DNA of 64,000 nucleotides. It comes from an uncultured Cohaesibacter sp. (lineage in GTDB: Bacteria; Pseudomonadota; Alphaproteobacteria; Rhizobiales; Cohaesibacteraceae). The stretch is from positions 1,160,109-1,224,108 of the forward strand of contig NZ_OY821667.1 of NCBI RefSeq assembly GCF_963682185.1. The letters are read 5' to 3'. The notes beneath the pieces were generated by a model that searched no databases, was not told where the DNA came from, and worked only from the letters and a program-made list of their open reading frames with translations. Position numbers and translations under genes: made by a program. Shown piece by piece: positions 45,351-55,547 of this stretch; within the stretch, counting starts at the first letter, position 1; each line of letters starts with the position of its first letter.

Positions 45351-46108
45351 TAGCAAACTGCAAGGAAGTCCCAGGAAGTAACTCGGTCCAGCGATGAGCG
45401 GTGACGGCACCCTGTCGCTATTCTCTCTTGAGCCCCTCAAAGCAGACGGTCCGCTGACGGCCTCAGTGCGGTCATTCGTTGGTCCTGCAACGAAAGCCCG
45501 CTTCCACCCATTCTGACCCAAAGACGTAGTTCATGACAAATGTCATGATTGCAAACCTTTTGCCTCTGTTTGCGAAAAACTGCGGAACAGGTTCTGTTCA
45601 GAAGAAACAACATTTCACGGAGCCATCAATCGACACTCTTCCCTTAAGGTGGCCCATCCTTGTTAATTGACACTTCATGACAGATGTCATGAACATCGGT
45701 TCGAAGTATGCCGAGATATGCTTGATGCACCATGCCACAGCTGTCGTATGTTCGATTGCGGGGCAAAGGGCTTCATGACAGCTGTCATGATCGCAGGGTT
45801 TGACAGAGCTTGATGGCCCTAATGACATGACAGCAACGGTCATGACAGCTGTCATGACGGGTATTTTACAGCCATATTCCTTGGCGCTTCGCTGGAGAAA
45901 CCGGGAATGCGTGCTCAACTCTTGCCGAGCTCTAAAATCTCACCAAATCAAATGCGGCCAAGCTCGAATCTGATACGGAGAGCGAATCCTTCCTGCAGGC
46001 ACGAAACCTCATTGGAAGAAGGCGGTATTGCCTTGCAGATCCAAAGCTGTAGCGATACCGTCTCTGCAACTCAATGAACAATATTCGCCGACTGAATTGA
46101 AGAACAAC
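45351..46108. promoter_or_regulatory. Upstream region of the restriction operon with four palindromes
   Basis: No gene is seen. The region holds palindromes at 45531-45548 (centre AA), 45675-45692 (centre GA), 45773-45790 and 45841-45858 (both exactly TCATGACAGCTGTCATGA), with a partial copy near 45,740. Spacing between them is 144, 98 and 68 bases. They lie upstream of hsdM and are likely operators or protein-binding sites; no cognate regulator gene is adjacent. Confidence 0.7.
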
Positions 46109-48502
46109 ATGAATCAAGTCTCCCATAATAATCTGGTTTCCTTCATCTGGCGCATTGCCGACGATTGCCTGCGCGATGTCTACGTGCGCGGCAAATATCG
46201 CGATGTCATCTTGCCGATGGTCGTCTTGCGCCGCCTTGATACGCTGTTGGAACCCACCAAGGATGCGGTGCTGGAAGAGGTCCGTTATCAGAAGGAAGAC
46301 ATGGGAGAAACCGAGCTGGATGATGAGCCGCTGAAGGCCGCGTCCGGTTATGTGTTCTTCAACACAAGCCAGTGGACCTTGAAGAAGATCCATGGCACAG
46401 CAACCAACAACCAGCAGATCCTGTTGGCCAATATCGAGGATTATCTCAGCGGCTTCAGCGACAATGTGAAGGAGATCATCGCCCGCTTCAAGCTGCTCGA
46501 CCAGATGCGGCATATGGCGGAAAAGCAGGTCTTGCTGGATGTCATCGAGAAATTCGTCTCGCCAAACATCAACCTCACCCCGAATGACGTCGAAGACCCA
46601 GATGGCAATCTGCTGCCGGGTCTTTCCAATCTCGGCATGGGTTATGTCTTTGAAGAGCTGATCCGCAAGTTCAACGAAGAGAATAACGAGGAAGCCGGAG
46701 AGCATTTCACACCTCGTGAGGTGATCCACCTCATGACCCACCTCGTTTTCGACCCGGTCAAGGACAAGCTGCCGGGCGTCATCTCGATCTATGATCCGGC
46801 CTGCGGCTCGGGTGGCATGTTGACCGAAGCGCAGAATTATATCACCGACCCCGCGGGTCAGATCTGTGCCGAGGGCGATGTCTATCTCTTCGGCAAGGAG
46901 ATCAACGACGAGACCTATGCGATCTGCAAGTCGGACATGATGATCAAGGGCAACAACCCTGAAAACATCCGCGTCGGCTCGACCCTCTCGACGGACGAGT
47001 TCTCTTCCACCCGCTTCGACTTCATGCTTTCCAATCCGCCCTATGGCAAGAGCTGGAACAGCGAGGTGAAATATATCAAGGACGGCAAGGATGTCATTGA
47101 CCCGCGCTTTGTCGTCAAGCTCAAGGACTATTGGGGCAAGGAAGAGGATCTTGACGCCACGCCGCGCACATCGGATGGCCAGTTGCTGTTCCTGATGGAA
47201 ATGGTCAACAAGATGAAGCCGACCGGCACCAGCCCTCTTGGCTCGCGCATTGCCTCGGTTCACAATGGCTCCAGCCTCTTTACCGGCGATGCAGGCAGCG
47301 GCGAGAGCAATATCCGCCGCCATATCATCGAGAATGACATGCTGGACACCATCATCCAGCTGCCCAACAACCTGTTCTACAATACCGGCATCACCACCTA
47401 TATCTGGCTCTTGACCAATGCCAAGCCGGAAAGCCGGCGAGGCAAGGTGCTGCTGATCGACGCCAATCTGCTCTACAAGAAGCTGCGCAAGAATCTTGGC
47501 GACAAGAATTGCGAGTTCACCGACGAGCACATCGAGGAAATCACAAAGGCCTGCTTTGCCTTCGATCCGATCGAGCGCGAGATTGACGCCAACAACGATC
47601 CGGTCGGTATCGCCGCGCAGGTCTTCGACAATGCGGATTTCGGCTACTACAAGGTCTCCATCGAACGACCAGACCGGCGTCGGGCGGCATTCTCTGAAGA
47701 GCGTATTTTCCCCTTGCGGTTCGACAAGAGCTTGCGAGAGCCGATGGAATGGCTATGGGCCGAGCATGGCGACAAGGTCTATGAGGCAGGCTTCCTCAAG
47801 GAGCAGACAAAGACCATTATCGCGTGGTGCGAGGAACAGGGGCTCAGCCTCAATGCCAAACAGCGGGGCAAACTGCTCGACACCAAATCTTGGCTGAAGC
47901 TGCGCGACCTTCTGGACGCAGCCACCCTTCTGATGGGTGATATCGGCACAGGTGAGACCGCCGATTTCAACGCCTTCCGCGATGCTGTTACCAAGGCCAT
48001 CAAGGCCCGTAAACTGAAGCTCTCTGCCACAGAGAAGAATGCCATCCTCAATGCTGTCAGTTGGTATGACGAGACGGCAGAGAAGGTCATTGCCAAGAAA
48101 CAGAAATTCTCGCGCAGTGAGCTTGAAGAGCTGACAGACCATCTGGGCTGTGAAGCCGATGATCTTGCCGATTTCGGCTATTACAAGCAGGGCGACGGCA
48201 GCTATCTGACCTATGAATCCTCAAGCGATCTGCGCGACGCGGAGTCGGTGCCCTTGAAGGGCAGCATCCACCGTTATTTCCTGACAGAGGTCAAGCCGCA
48301 CGTGGGCGAAGCTTGGATCAATTTCGACAGCGTCAAGATTGGCTATGAGATCAGCTTCAACAAATATTTCTACCGCCACAAGCCCCTGCGCAGCCTTGAA
48401 GAGGTGACCAGGGATATTCTGGCCCTCGAAGAAAAGGCCGACGGCCTGATCGCCGACATTCTTGGCGTCGAAGTGGCAACAAAGCTGGAGCCGGTGGAAT
48501 GA
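46109..48502 (+). CDS. hsdM: Type I restriction-modification methyltransferase HsdM
   Basis: Methylates adenine in the target of the type I system. The 797-residue protein has the N-terminal HsdM helical domain (FIWRIADDCLRDVYVRGKYR), the AdoMet motif I YDPACGSGGML (~227-237) and the catalytic NPPYG (~309-313). The C-terminal ~300 residues are longer than in EcoKI HsdM (529 residues) and are rich in charged helices, as seen in another branch of type I enzymes. The start at 46109 (MNQVSHNNL) follows GAAGAACAAC; the longer frame at 46028 runs through the palindrome-bearing leader. It overlaps hsdS by 4 bases. Confidence 0.9.
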   Translation: MNQVSHNNLVSFIWRIADDCLRDVYVRGKYRDVILPMVVLRRLDTLLEPTKDAVLEEVRYQKEDMGETELDDEPLKAASGYVFFNTSQWTLKKIHGTATNNQQILLANIEDYLSGFSDNVKEIIARFKLLDQMRHMAEKQVLLDVIEKFVSPNINLTPNDVEDPDGNLLPGLSNLGMGYVFEELIRKFNEENNEEAGEHFTPREVIHLMTHLVFDPVKDKLPGVISIYDPACGSGGMLTEAQNYITDPAGQICAEGDVYLFGKEINDETYAICKSDMMIKGNNPENIRVGSTLSTDEFSSTRFDFMLSNPPYGKSWNSEVKYIKDGKDVIDPRFVVKLKDYWGKEEDLDATPRTSDGQLLFLMEMVNKMKPTGTSPLGSRIASVHNGSSLFTGDAGSGESNIRRHIIENDMLDTIIQLPNNLFYNTGITTYIWLLTNAKPESRRGKVLLIDANLLYKKLRKNLGDKNCEFTDEHIEEITKACFAFDPIEREIDANNDPVGIAAQVFDNADFGYYKVSIERPDRRRAAFSEERIFPLRFDKSLREPMEWLWAEHGDKVYEAGFLKEQTKTIIAWCEEQGLSLNAKQRGKLLDTKSWLKLRDLLDAATLLMGDIGTGETADFNAFRDAVTKAIKARKLKLSATEKNAILNAVSWYDETAEKVIAKKQKFSRSELEELTDHLGCEADDLADFGYYKQGDGSYLTYESSSDLRDAESVPLKGSIHRYFLTEVKPHVGEAWINFDSVKIGYEISFNKYFYRHKPLRSLEEVTRDILALEEKADGLIADILGVEVATKLEPVE

Positions 48503-49809
48503 ATACAGCTTCTCGAGCCATCCATGATGACATGAAAGATAGCCACGTGGACTGGCTTGGCCAGATTCCTATGGTTTGGGAGATAAGAAAACTCAAATTT
48601 GTGGTCAAAATTCTCAAGCGCATTGCCGGATATGAAGGGCCAAGCGTGCTTTCCATCACGCAACAGGGCATCAAAGTAAAAGATATTGATAGCGGCGAAG
48701 GCCAGCTTGCTCAGGACTATTCGGGTTACCAGATCGTGGATCGGGGCGACTTTGCTATGAACCACATGGATTTGCTCACAGGATACGTAGACATTTCCAA
48801 GTTCGATGGCGTAGTAAGCCCGGATTATCGCGTCTTTCGGAATGTCTGCGCCGATGTGCTGGATGACTACCTACTGCTGATTTTTCAGATTGGTTATTCT
48901 CAGAGGATCTTCTTCAGATACGGCCAAGGGGTTTCTCTGCTAGGTCGCTGGAGATTGCCTGCTGACAATTTTAACGAATTCTTGATTCCGATCCCTCCTC
49001 TAGGCCACCAACATAGGATCGTAGAGTTCTTGAAAGCAAAGGTCTCGAAGATTGATGAGGCGGTGCGGATCAAGGAGGAGCATATCGCGCTTTTGAAGGA
49101 GCGCAGGCAGATCTTGATCCAGCAGGCCGTGACAAGAGGCCTCAACCCCGACGCCCCCATGAAAGACAGCGGCATTGACTGGATCGGCGAAATCCCGGCC
49201 CATTGGAGTATCGCTAAACTGAAGTTCCTGACGAAAAAAATTGTAGATGGAACGCACTTTACTCCAGAGTATCTGGATGAAGGTGTTCCATTTCTTCGTG
49301 TCACAGATTTGACCCAAATGAAAGACGGAACGATCCAATGGGATAACGTGCGCAGAATTTCACAGGCGGCCCACAAAGAACTGAGCAAGCGCGCGTATGC
49401 TGAGTACGGGGACGTTCTCCTGTCCAAGAACGGCACTATCGGCCTGACTAAAGTGATCGACTGGCATGAAGAGTTCAGCTTCTTTGTTAGTTTGTGTCTG
49501 ATCAAACTTCGGAGCGAGTTGAATTCGTACTATTTCGAGGCATTCTTCAACAGCCCATTGGTTGATCAGCAATTGTTTTTTGGTAGCTTCCGAACGTCAG
49601 TGACAAACCTCCATTTGGAACGCATCAAGGAACTCTTTATTGTCGTTCCGCCAATTGATGAACAGCGGGAGCTCGTTGATCACATTAAAGCTCTTTCATC
49701 ACCCTTGGATGGTGCTATCGACTTAAAACAATCCCAGATTGCGACACTCAACGAATATAAAACGAGCCTGATCAACGCGGCGGTGACGGGCAAGATCAAG
49801 GTCATTTAA
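48499..49809 (+). CDS. hsdS: Type I restriction-modification specificity subunit HsdS
   Basis: DNA-recognition subunit of 436 residues. Two target-recognition domains (~15-165 and ~220-370) each begin with a WxxxxP-type segment (DWLGQIPMVWEIRKLKF; DWIGEIPAHWSIAKLKF) and are followed by conserved helices (HQHRIVEFLKAKVSKIDEAV; the second copy REL VDHIKALSSPLD). The two TRDs recognise the two halves of a bipartite site; sequence does not give it. Start codon overlaps the hsdM stop (ATGA). Confidence 0.9.
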   Translation: MNTASRAIHDDMKDSHVDWLGQIPMVWEIRKLKFVVKILKRIAGYEGPSVLSITQQGIKVKDIDSGEGQLAQDYSGYQIVDRGDFAMNHMDLLTGYVDISKFDGVVSPDYRVFRNVCADVLDDYLLLIFQIGYSQRIFFRYGQGVSLLGRWRLPADNFNEFLIPIPPLGHQHRIVEFLKAKVSKIDEAVRIKEEHIALLKERRQILIQQAVTRGLNPDAPMKDSGIDWIGEIPAHWSIAKLKFLTKKIVDGTHFTPEYLDEGVPFLRVTDLTQMKDGTIQWDNVRRISQAAHKELSKRAYAEYGDVLLSKNGTIGLTKVIDWHEEFSFFVSLCLIKLRSELNSYYFEAFFNSPLVDQQLFFGSFRTSVTNLHLERIKELFIVVPPIDEQRELVDHIKALSSPLDGAIDLKQSQIATLNEYKTSLINAAVTGKIKVI

Positions 49810-49819
49810 GGGGGGCATC

Positions 49820-52800
49820 ATGGTCAGCAATACAAAGGAAATCGCAGTGGAACAGGCCATCGAGCGGCATCTGACGGGCACGATTTCAGAAGAGCTCGCC
49901 ACGGGCGGAACGCCGACTGGCCCCTGGCGCATTGGACGCCCGGCTGACTTCGACCATACCCTCGCAATCGACAAGGCCCTGTTCTGGGAATTTCTTGACA
50001 GCTGTCAAGGTGAGGTTCTCGACAAACTCAAGACCCGCAACCCTGTTGACTGGCAGGCCAAGATCCTTGGCCAGTTTGACAAACTGATCAAACGCAAGGG
50101 GCTTTTGCATCTGCTGAAAAAGGGCCTCAAGGTCGATGATGCCCATTTCAACCTGATGTACCCTGCCCCTCTGGCCAGCTCGGCTCAGAAGGTACGCGAC
50201 AATTTCGCCGCCAATATCTGGAGCGTCACACGGCAGGTGCATCACAGTCTGGCCAATCCGCATGAATCCCTCGACATGGTCCTGTTTCTCAATGGCCTGC
50301 CGCTGGTCACGCTGGAGCTGAAGAACCACTGGACGAACCAGACCGCCCTCTACCACGGCCAGAAGCAATATAGAGAGCGCGATGCCACCCAGACCCTGAT
50401 GCAGTTTGGCCGGACGCTGGTGCATATGACCGCCGACACCGACGAAGTCTGGATGACCACCAAGCTCGCCGGAGAGAAGACCTTCTTCCTGCCCTTCAAT
50501 AGAGGCCATAACGAAGGTGCAGGCAATCCGCCCAATCCGGACGGCCACAAGACCGCCTATCTCTGGGAAGAGGTGTTCCAGCCCGAAAGCATGGCCGGTA
50601 TCATCCAGCATTTCGTTTTGCTCGAAGGCAAGGTCGCCGATCCGCTCAACAAGAAAACACTCATCTTCCCGCGCTATCATCAGCTCAATGTCGTGCGCCA
50701 ATTGCTCGCCGATGCCGCAAGTCATGGCGTCGGACAAAGCTATCTCATCCAGCATTCGGCAGGTTCTGGAAAATCCAACAGCATCACATGGACCGCCTAT
50801 CAGCTGATCGAGACCTATCCTGGCAAGCTATCCCTGCCTGGCGCACGCACGCTCGACACCCCGCTTTTTGATAGTGTGATTGTAGTGACCGACCGTCGCT
50901 TGCTCGACAAGCAGCTGCGCGACAACATCAAGGATTTCTCCGAGGTCAAGAATATCGTCGCGCCCGCCATGCGATCGGCAGACCTCAAGGCCGCGCTGGA
51001 GAAAGGCAAGAAGATCATCATCACCACGATCCAGAAGTTTCCCTTCATCATCGATGGCATCGCCGACCTCAGCGACAAACGCTTTGCCGTGATCATCGAC
51101 GAGGCCCACAGCGGCCAGAGCGGCATTGCCCACGACAAGATGAACGAAGCCATGGGCGGCGGGGCTGACCCGGATGAAGACAAAAATCAGGACAAGATCC
51201 TCGCTGCCATGCAGGCGCGCAAGATGCGCGGCAACGCCTCCTATTTTGCCTTCACCGCCACGCCGAAAAATACCACGCTGGAGAAGTTCGGCACGAAACA
51301 GCCCGACGGCAGCTTCAAGCCCTTCCATCTCTACAGCATGAAGCAGGCCATCCAGGAGGGCTTCATCCTCGACGTGCTGGCCAATTACACCACCTACAAG
51401 AGCTATTACGAGATCCAGAAGTCTATCGAGGAAAATCCGCTCTTCGATACCGCCAAGGCGCAAAAGACCCTCAAGGCCTATGTCGAACGCAGCCAGCAGA
51501 CGATCAACACCAAAGCCGAGATCATGGTTGGGCATTTCATCGACAACGTGGTCAATGCCAAGAAGCTGCAAGGCAAGGGCAAGGGGATGATCGTCACCCA
51601 GAATATCGAGATGGCGATCCGCTATCACAAGGCGGTCAAGGCGGAGCTCGAAAAGCGCGGCAACCCGTTCAAGGCGCTGATTGCCTTCTCAGGGGAGAAG
51701 GAAGTCGACGGCATCAAATATACCGAAGCGGATGTCAACGGCTTCTCGGAAGACAAGACACGATTCTATTTCGATGGCTTTGATCAGAATGGCCAGCCTA
51801 TGAAATTGAATGGCGCGAATGTTGAGAATACATTCCGCCTGCTGGTCGTCGCCAACAAATATCTCACCGGCTTTGACCAGCCCAAGCTCTGCGCCATGTA
51901 TGTCGACAAGAAGCTGCAGTCGGTCTTGGCGGTTCAGGCCCTTTCACGCCTCAACCGGTCTGCACCGAAGTTCGGAAAGCGCACCGAGGATCTGTTCGTC
52001 CTCGATTTCTTCAACACGACCGACGACATCAAGGCCGCGTTCGATCCCTTCTACACCATCACCAGCCTGTCTGGCCCGACAGATGTCAACGTCCTCCATG
52101 AGCTGAAGGATACGCTTGACGATGCCGCCGTCTATGAATGGGCAGAGGTCGAGGATTTCTGCAAACGGTATTTCGATGGCGAGGATTCCCAGACCCTCAG
52201 CCCGTTGATCGATGTTGCAGCCGCTCGATTTGACCACGAGCTGCAGCTCGATGACAAGGACAAGATCGACTTCAAGATCAAGGCCAAGCAGTTCGTCAAG
52301 ATCTACAGCCAGATGGCATCGATCATGCCTTTCGAGGTGATCGACTGGGAGAAACTGTTCTGGTTCCTCAAGTTCCTTGTCCCGAAGCTGAAGATTGCCG
52401 ACCCCAATCAGGATGCCCTCGACGAGTTGCTCGAGGCTGTTGACCTGTCGTCCTATGGTCTGGAGCGCACAAAGCTGAACAAGGCGATTGAACTTGACCC
52501 CGAGGAGACCGGGCTTGATCCGCAAAACCCCAATCCACGTGGTTATCGCGGCGAGGAAGAACAAAAGGATCCGCTCGAAGACATCATTCGCAGCTTCAAC
52601 GAACGCTGGTTCGACGGGTGGAGCGGAACAGAGGAAGAGAAACGCGTTATAATGCTCAGCATCATTCAAAGTGCTCGTTCTCATCCGGATCATGACAGCA
52701 AATTTGCAGGCAATGTAGATCCCTATTCCCGTGATTTGGCTTTCAATAAAATCATGAAAGAGGTGGTCTTGCGTAGGCGCAAGGAAAACCAAGATTTCTA

Positions 52801-52882
52801 CAAACGGTACGCACAAGATCCGGCTTTCAAGGCAGCTGTCGATAATACCGTATTCGAAGCTCTGCGGCAGACCCCTCTCTAA
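49820..52882 (+). CDS. hsdR: Type I restriction-modification restriction subunit HsdR
   Basis: Motor and nuclease subunit, 1020 residues. An N-terminal PD-(D/E)xK-type nuclease is seen around residue 155-168 (LVTLELKNHW), then helicase motifs: Walker A SAGSGKSN (~312-319), DEAH-type VIIDEAHSGQ (~424-433), FAFTATPKNT and ANKYLTGFDQPKL. The C-terminal part is helical. The start has AAGGGGGGCATC before the ATG and is 10 bases after hsdS. A TTGACAGCTGTCAA palindrome lies within the coding region at 49994-50009. With HsdM and HsdS intact, the system looks functional. Confidence 0.92.
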   Translation: MVSNTKEIAVEQAIERHLTGTISEELATGGTPTGPWRIGRPADFDHTLAIDKALFWEFLDSCQGEVLDKLKTRNPVDWQAKILGQFDKLIKRKGLLHLLKKGLKVDDAHFNLMYPAPLASSAQKVRDNFAANIWSVTRQVHHSLANPHESLDMVLFLNGLPLVTLELKNHWTNQTALYHGQKQYRERDATQTLMQFGRTLVHMTADTDEVWMTTKLAGEKTFFLPFNRGHNEGAGNPPNPDGHKTAYLWEEVFQPESMAGIIQHFVLLEGKVADPLNKKTLIFPRYHQLNVVRQLLADAASHGVGQSYLIQHSAGSGKSNSITWTAYQLIETYPGKLSLPGARTLDTPLFDSVIVVTDRRLLDKQLRDNIKDFSEVKNIVAPAMRSADLKAALEKGKKIIITTIQKFPFIIDGIADLSDKRFAVIIDEAHSGQSGIAHDKMNEAMGGGADPDEDKNQDKILAAMQARKMRGNASYFAFTATPKNTTLEKFGTKQPDGSFKPFHLYSMKQAIQEGFILDVLANYTTYKSYYEIQKSIEENPLFDTAKAQKTLKAYVERSQQTINTKAEIMVGHFIDNVVNAKKLQGKGKGMIVTQNIEMAIRYHKAVKAELEKRGNPFKALIAFSGEKEVDGIKYTEADVNGFSEDKTRFYFDGFDQNGQPMKLNGANVENTFRLLVVANKYLTGFDQPKLCAMYVDKKLQSVLAVQALSRLNRSAPKFGKRTEDLFVLDFFNTTDDIKAAFDPFYTITSLSGPTDVNVLHELKDTLDDAAVYEWAEVEDFCKRYFDGEDSQTLSPLIDVAAARFDHELQLDDKDKIDFKIKAKQFVKIYSQMASIMPFEVIDWEKLFWFLKFLVPKLKIADPNQDALDELLEAVDLSSYGLERTKLNKAIELDPEETGLDPQNPNPRGYRGEEEQKDPLEDIIRSFNERWFDGWSGTEEEKRVIMLSIIQSARSHPDHDSKFAGNVDPYSRDLAFNKIMKEVVLRRRKENQDFYKRYAQDPAFKAAVDNTVFEALRQTPL

Positions 52883-52955
52883 TTGCCGTCGCTTAGGGCC
52901 AATTGGCCCTTCAAACGCAGATTTGAGAGAAGGAACGTCCGGGATGCTCTTTCAT

Positions 52956-52973
52956 TCATGACAGCTGTCATGA
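52956..52973. promoter_or_regulatory. TCATGACAGCTGTCATGA palindrome downstream of hsdR
   Basis: A perfect 18-bp copy of the same palindrome as at 45773 and 45841, 74 bases after the hsdR stop. It lies between the convergent hsdR and mob genes. Confidence 0.75.
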
Positions 52974-53080
52974 TTACGAACCTTCTCTGAACCTCACATA
53001 AGTGGCAGTTGAAGTAAGTAGCAACACCTATAATGAATTCTGGCACGCTACGTAGCTATTCGATCTGACCCGCAGATGGG

Positions 53081-54898
53081 TTATCGTCCTCTCTCCTCGC
53101 CTCGATGCGTATCTCTCACCTGCTGATCAGCATTGTTTACGACGAAAGCTGCCTTTCGGCGGAATTTGTCAAAGTCCGATGGGGGCATATAGTCGCGGGC
53201 TGATTTGACAATGCCAGCAATCTGCTCATAGGCCTTGTTCCACCTATTTTCGGCTTCCTTGGCATGCTTCTCTGCCTTCTTGGCTTTATCTTGCACGGCT
53301 CTATTGATCGTCGCATTGATTGCCCGACCAACTCTGGAAGCAAGTCTTTTGTCTAGCTTCATCCTTGCCTCAAGAGCCTTGACCCTTTCTGGATTTCCTC
53401 TGTTGAGTGCAATAAAGCCGTCATTGGTTTTGTCTGCATCAAAGTCAAACAAACCTTCCGCCGCTGCAAGAACTGCGGCCGAAGCCGCATTTACGGAGTT
53501 TTCAGCCTGCTTTGTCCGTTTTAGAATGTTGACCAAGGGCATGACCGCGCCCAGTGCAGCTTTCGGAGCAAGCCGGATTCGTGAGAGTAGTGTATCCGCT
53601 GTTTTCTTATCAGTATTTTCTGCTAACTGGAATTCGTTGCCTTCCCGACTGGGATCGACCGTTCCGTATTCCTCAGACATCCATTTGATTGCCGCCAATT
53701 GCGCGTCCAGCTTATTCTTCAGAGGTCTGAAAGCTGCCATAAGAGCCTTTGTGGCATCGATCGCCGCTTCTGGTGATGCCACGATCGATGCCAGAAGGGG
53801 CTTTGCTTTGTCGGAATCCGCGTCCTTGGCAGCTTTAAATGGCTCTTCCGCGTTCGTCAGATCCGCAACGATAGTGCCTTCGGCGATCCCTTTCGTTGCG
53901 GCCAACCGGGCATCTGCCTCCCGCTTTGCTTCCTGCGCTTCGCACAGCATGTCATCTGCGGCAACTGAGACATCTTCAATCAGTATTTCCGCTCTCACTT
54001 CGGCGTCATTCGCAATCTGAGTTGCCTCGTCCAGTTTCTGGCTCGCCTTAAGGAAACACTCTTCGGCATCGACTTCTTTCTGCCTTATTGCTTCAGCGCG
54101 TTCCGCGCGATGCTCGGCTGGCGAAACATGCTCCCTGTCTTCGGGGGCTGGGTTACCAAGCTCCTTGGCGTTTCGTTTCGCTTCGGCTCGACGCTCGCCA
54201 CGGACAAGACCAATTGTTGAGAAGAACTCACCGGCCGCATTCTGTGCCCACTCATAGTTTCGTATGTATGGATTGGCACTTGGCACAATATTGATCTGTT
54301 TTCCGCGCCGCTTACTGTTCGTAACTTTCGTCACCATTATAAGAGCGTGGAAGTGTGGTACCTCTTCATCCATATCAAGTCGAAGATGCCGGAGTTGGCC
54401 CGGGAAATGTTCAGCGAAGAACTCAAGACCTCTCTTTTTGAATGCCTCGATCTTGTTGCGCGATAAATTGACAGTTTCGCGATCGCCATTCTTGGTCGTC
54501 CGGTGCGCTCGGTAGGGGTCGGGGTCGTCTGGATCGGCATAGAAATATTGCGCATTGGCTGTCAGAATGACTTCGCGCAGAGGCCCGTTCTCAGCTTCGC
54601 GATATGGTGGCTTCACCCCTTCCTTTTTTCTTTTGGCATGATCAGCGAACCGCCGGTTCTTGTCCATCGCCTCAAGAGCGTTGACCAAATTGGATTGGGA
54701 CATTTCCGCGATCTCGTCTTTGATCGCTTTGACAAAATCATGTGGACCAACTTCGTCATACCAAATCGTCTGATCACGTCGATCGACTTCACAGTGCTCA
54801 AGATCACCCCCCCTCCGCTCGGCATGCATGAGCATCGCTCCGAGACTAACGGGCATCCTTGCTTCCATTCTCAACACGATCGGAAATTCGTCTTCCAT
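53081..54898 (-). CDS. MobV-type (Pre/Mob) relaxase
   Basis: Nicks and relaxes the element's transfer origin to start mobilization. The 605-residue protein has an N-terminal domain with HAERRGGDLEHCEVDRRD near residue 25 and the key L-D-x-D-E-x-P-H-F-H-A-L-I-M segment (~175-188), close to the MobV motif HxDExTPHxH. The rest (residues ~250-600) is Ala/Glu/Lys-rich helix and coiled coil. The ATG at 54898 follows GGAGAAGCAAAGC; a GTG at 54922 is an alternative. It is transcribed away from a region of inverted repeats that could be its oriT. Confidence 0.75.
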   Translation of the reverse strand: MEDEFPIVLRMEARMPVSLGAMLMHAERRGGDLEHCEVDRRDQTIWYDEVGPHDFVKAIKDEIAEMSQSNLVNALEAMDKNRRFADHAKRKKEGVKPPYREAENGPLREVILTANAQYFYADPDDPDPYRAHRTTKNGDRETVNLSRNKIEAFKKRGLEFFAEHFPGQLRHLRLDMDEEVPHFHALIMVTKVTNSKRRGKQINIVPSANPYIRNYEWAQNAAGEFFSTIGLVRGERRAEAKRNAKELGNPAPEDREHVSPAEHRAERAEAIRQKEVDAEECFLKASQKLDEATQIANDAEVRAEILIEDVSVAADDMLCEAQEAKREADARLAATKGIAEGTIVADLTNAEEPFKAAKDADSDKAKPLLASIVASPEAAIDATKALMAAFRPLKNKLDAQLAAIKWMSEEYGTVDPSREGNEFQLAENTDKKTADTLLSRIRLAPKAALGAVMPLVNILKRTKQAENSVNAASAAVLAAAEGLFDFDADKTNDGFIALNRGNPERVKALEARMKLDKRLASRVGRAINATINRAVQDKAKKAEKHAKEAENRWNKAYEQIAGIVKSARDYMPPSDFDKFRRKAAFVVNNADQQVRDTHRGEERGR

Positions 54899-55547
54899 GC
54901 TTTGCTTCTCCACGGTTATCACGTGGAGGGAGATGGGGTCCTGGCAAAATCTCGCTGGAAGAAAAGATCAAATGACGAAAATGATGCTGTCTAGACAGCG
55001 CTTTATTTTTTGCTCCTTCCTACTCACTAAGCAAGTGACAGAGCCCTGACGGTCTGACTGTCACTTGCCGTTCGCGAGGGTGAGCCCTCGACCCCAGCGG
55101 CGATGATATCGCCGCATGAAAAGCGCTCCGCCTTCTCAAACTCTTCAGGGGCCATCAGCCGGACCAGAGGGGGCTATCGCGCCCGTCCTCTTGGATCTCC
55201 CACTCGTCTCCGACGGGCCTGTCTGGCGACTGGCAGACGATCCTCTCTGCCAGACCAACTCCGGCCAAGGGAGCGTTGCCATGCCCACCTTGGATCCCCT
55301 TGGCGGCCTTCAGCCGGACTCGAGACAACCTCATGGCGGCGGTTTTCTCGAGGCTCTTTCCCTTAAACTGCAAGCTCCCTGATCTCATGCTGATCCCACC
55401 AATCAGCATGAGATCAAAAACCTCTGACGGATGGCAACCGGATTGTGCGCAGCGGGTCTGGTGACGCCGCGCCCGATCCGTTTCGCCAGAAAGAGAAACC
55501 AGGAAAGGCAGGTGTCAAAATCCCTTCAACCCAGGTCGGAGATATAA
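54899..55547. other. Inverted-repeat-rich region, candidate oriT
   Basis: About 650 bases upstream of the relaxase gene without a convincing gene. It has GCAAGTGACAG/CTGTCACTTGC (55031-55041 and 55058-55068, perfect 11-bp arms), CGAGGG/CCCTCG (55075-55090) and GCGGCGAT/ATCGCCGC (55098-55116). A cluster of stems next to a relaxase gene is what a transfer origin looks like. A short frame at 55116-55382 exists but has no family or codon support. Confidence 0.55.

Noticed and set aside
45531..45858. The palindromes as repABC-type parS centromere sites
   Set aside because: repABC parS sites have a GTT...AAC frame around their centre; these copies start TCATGA or CTTGA, and no ParA/ParB or replication gene is present.
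45932..47530. Long open frame (532 codons) on the minus strand opposite hsdM
   Set aside because: It is the antisense of a strongly recognised HsdM; composition is the mirror of the real frame and no family pattern is seen.
49886..50755. 289-codon minus-strand frame inside hsdR
   Set aside because: Lies opposite hsdR nuclease and helicase motifs; no independent support.
55116..55382. 88-codon frame upstream of the hypothetical genes
   Set aside because: Overlaps several competing frames on both strands in a GC-rich, stem-rich region and has no recognisable pattern.
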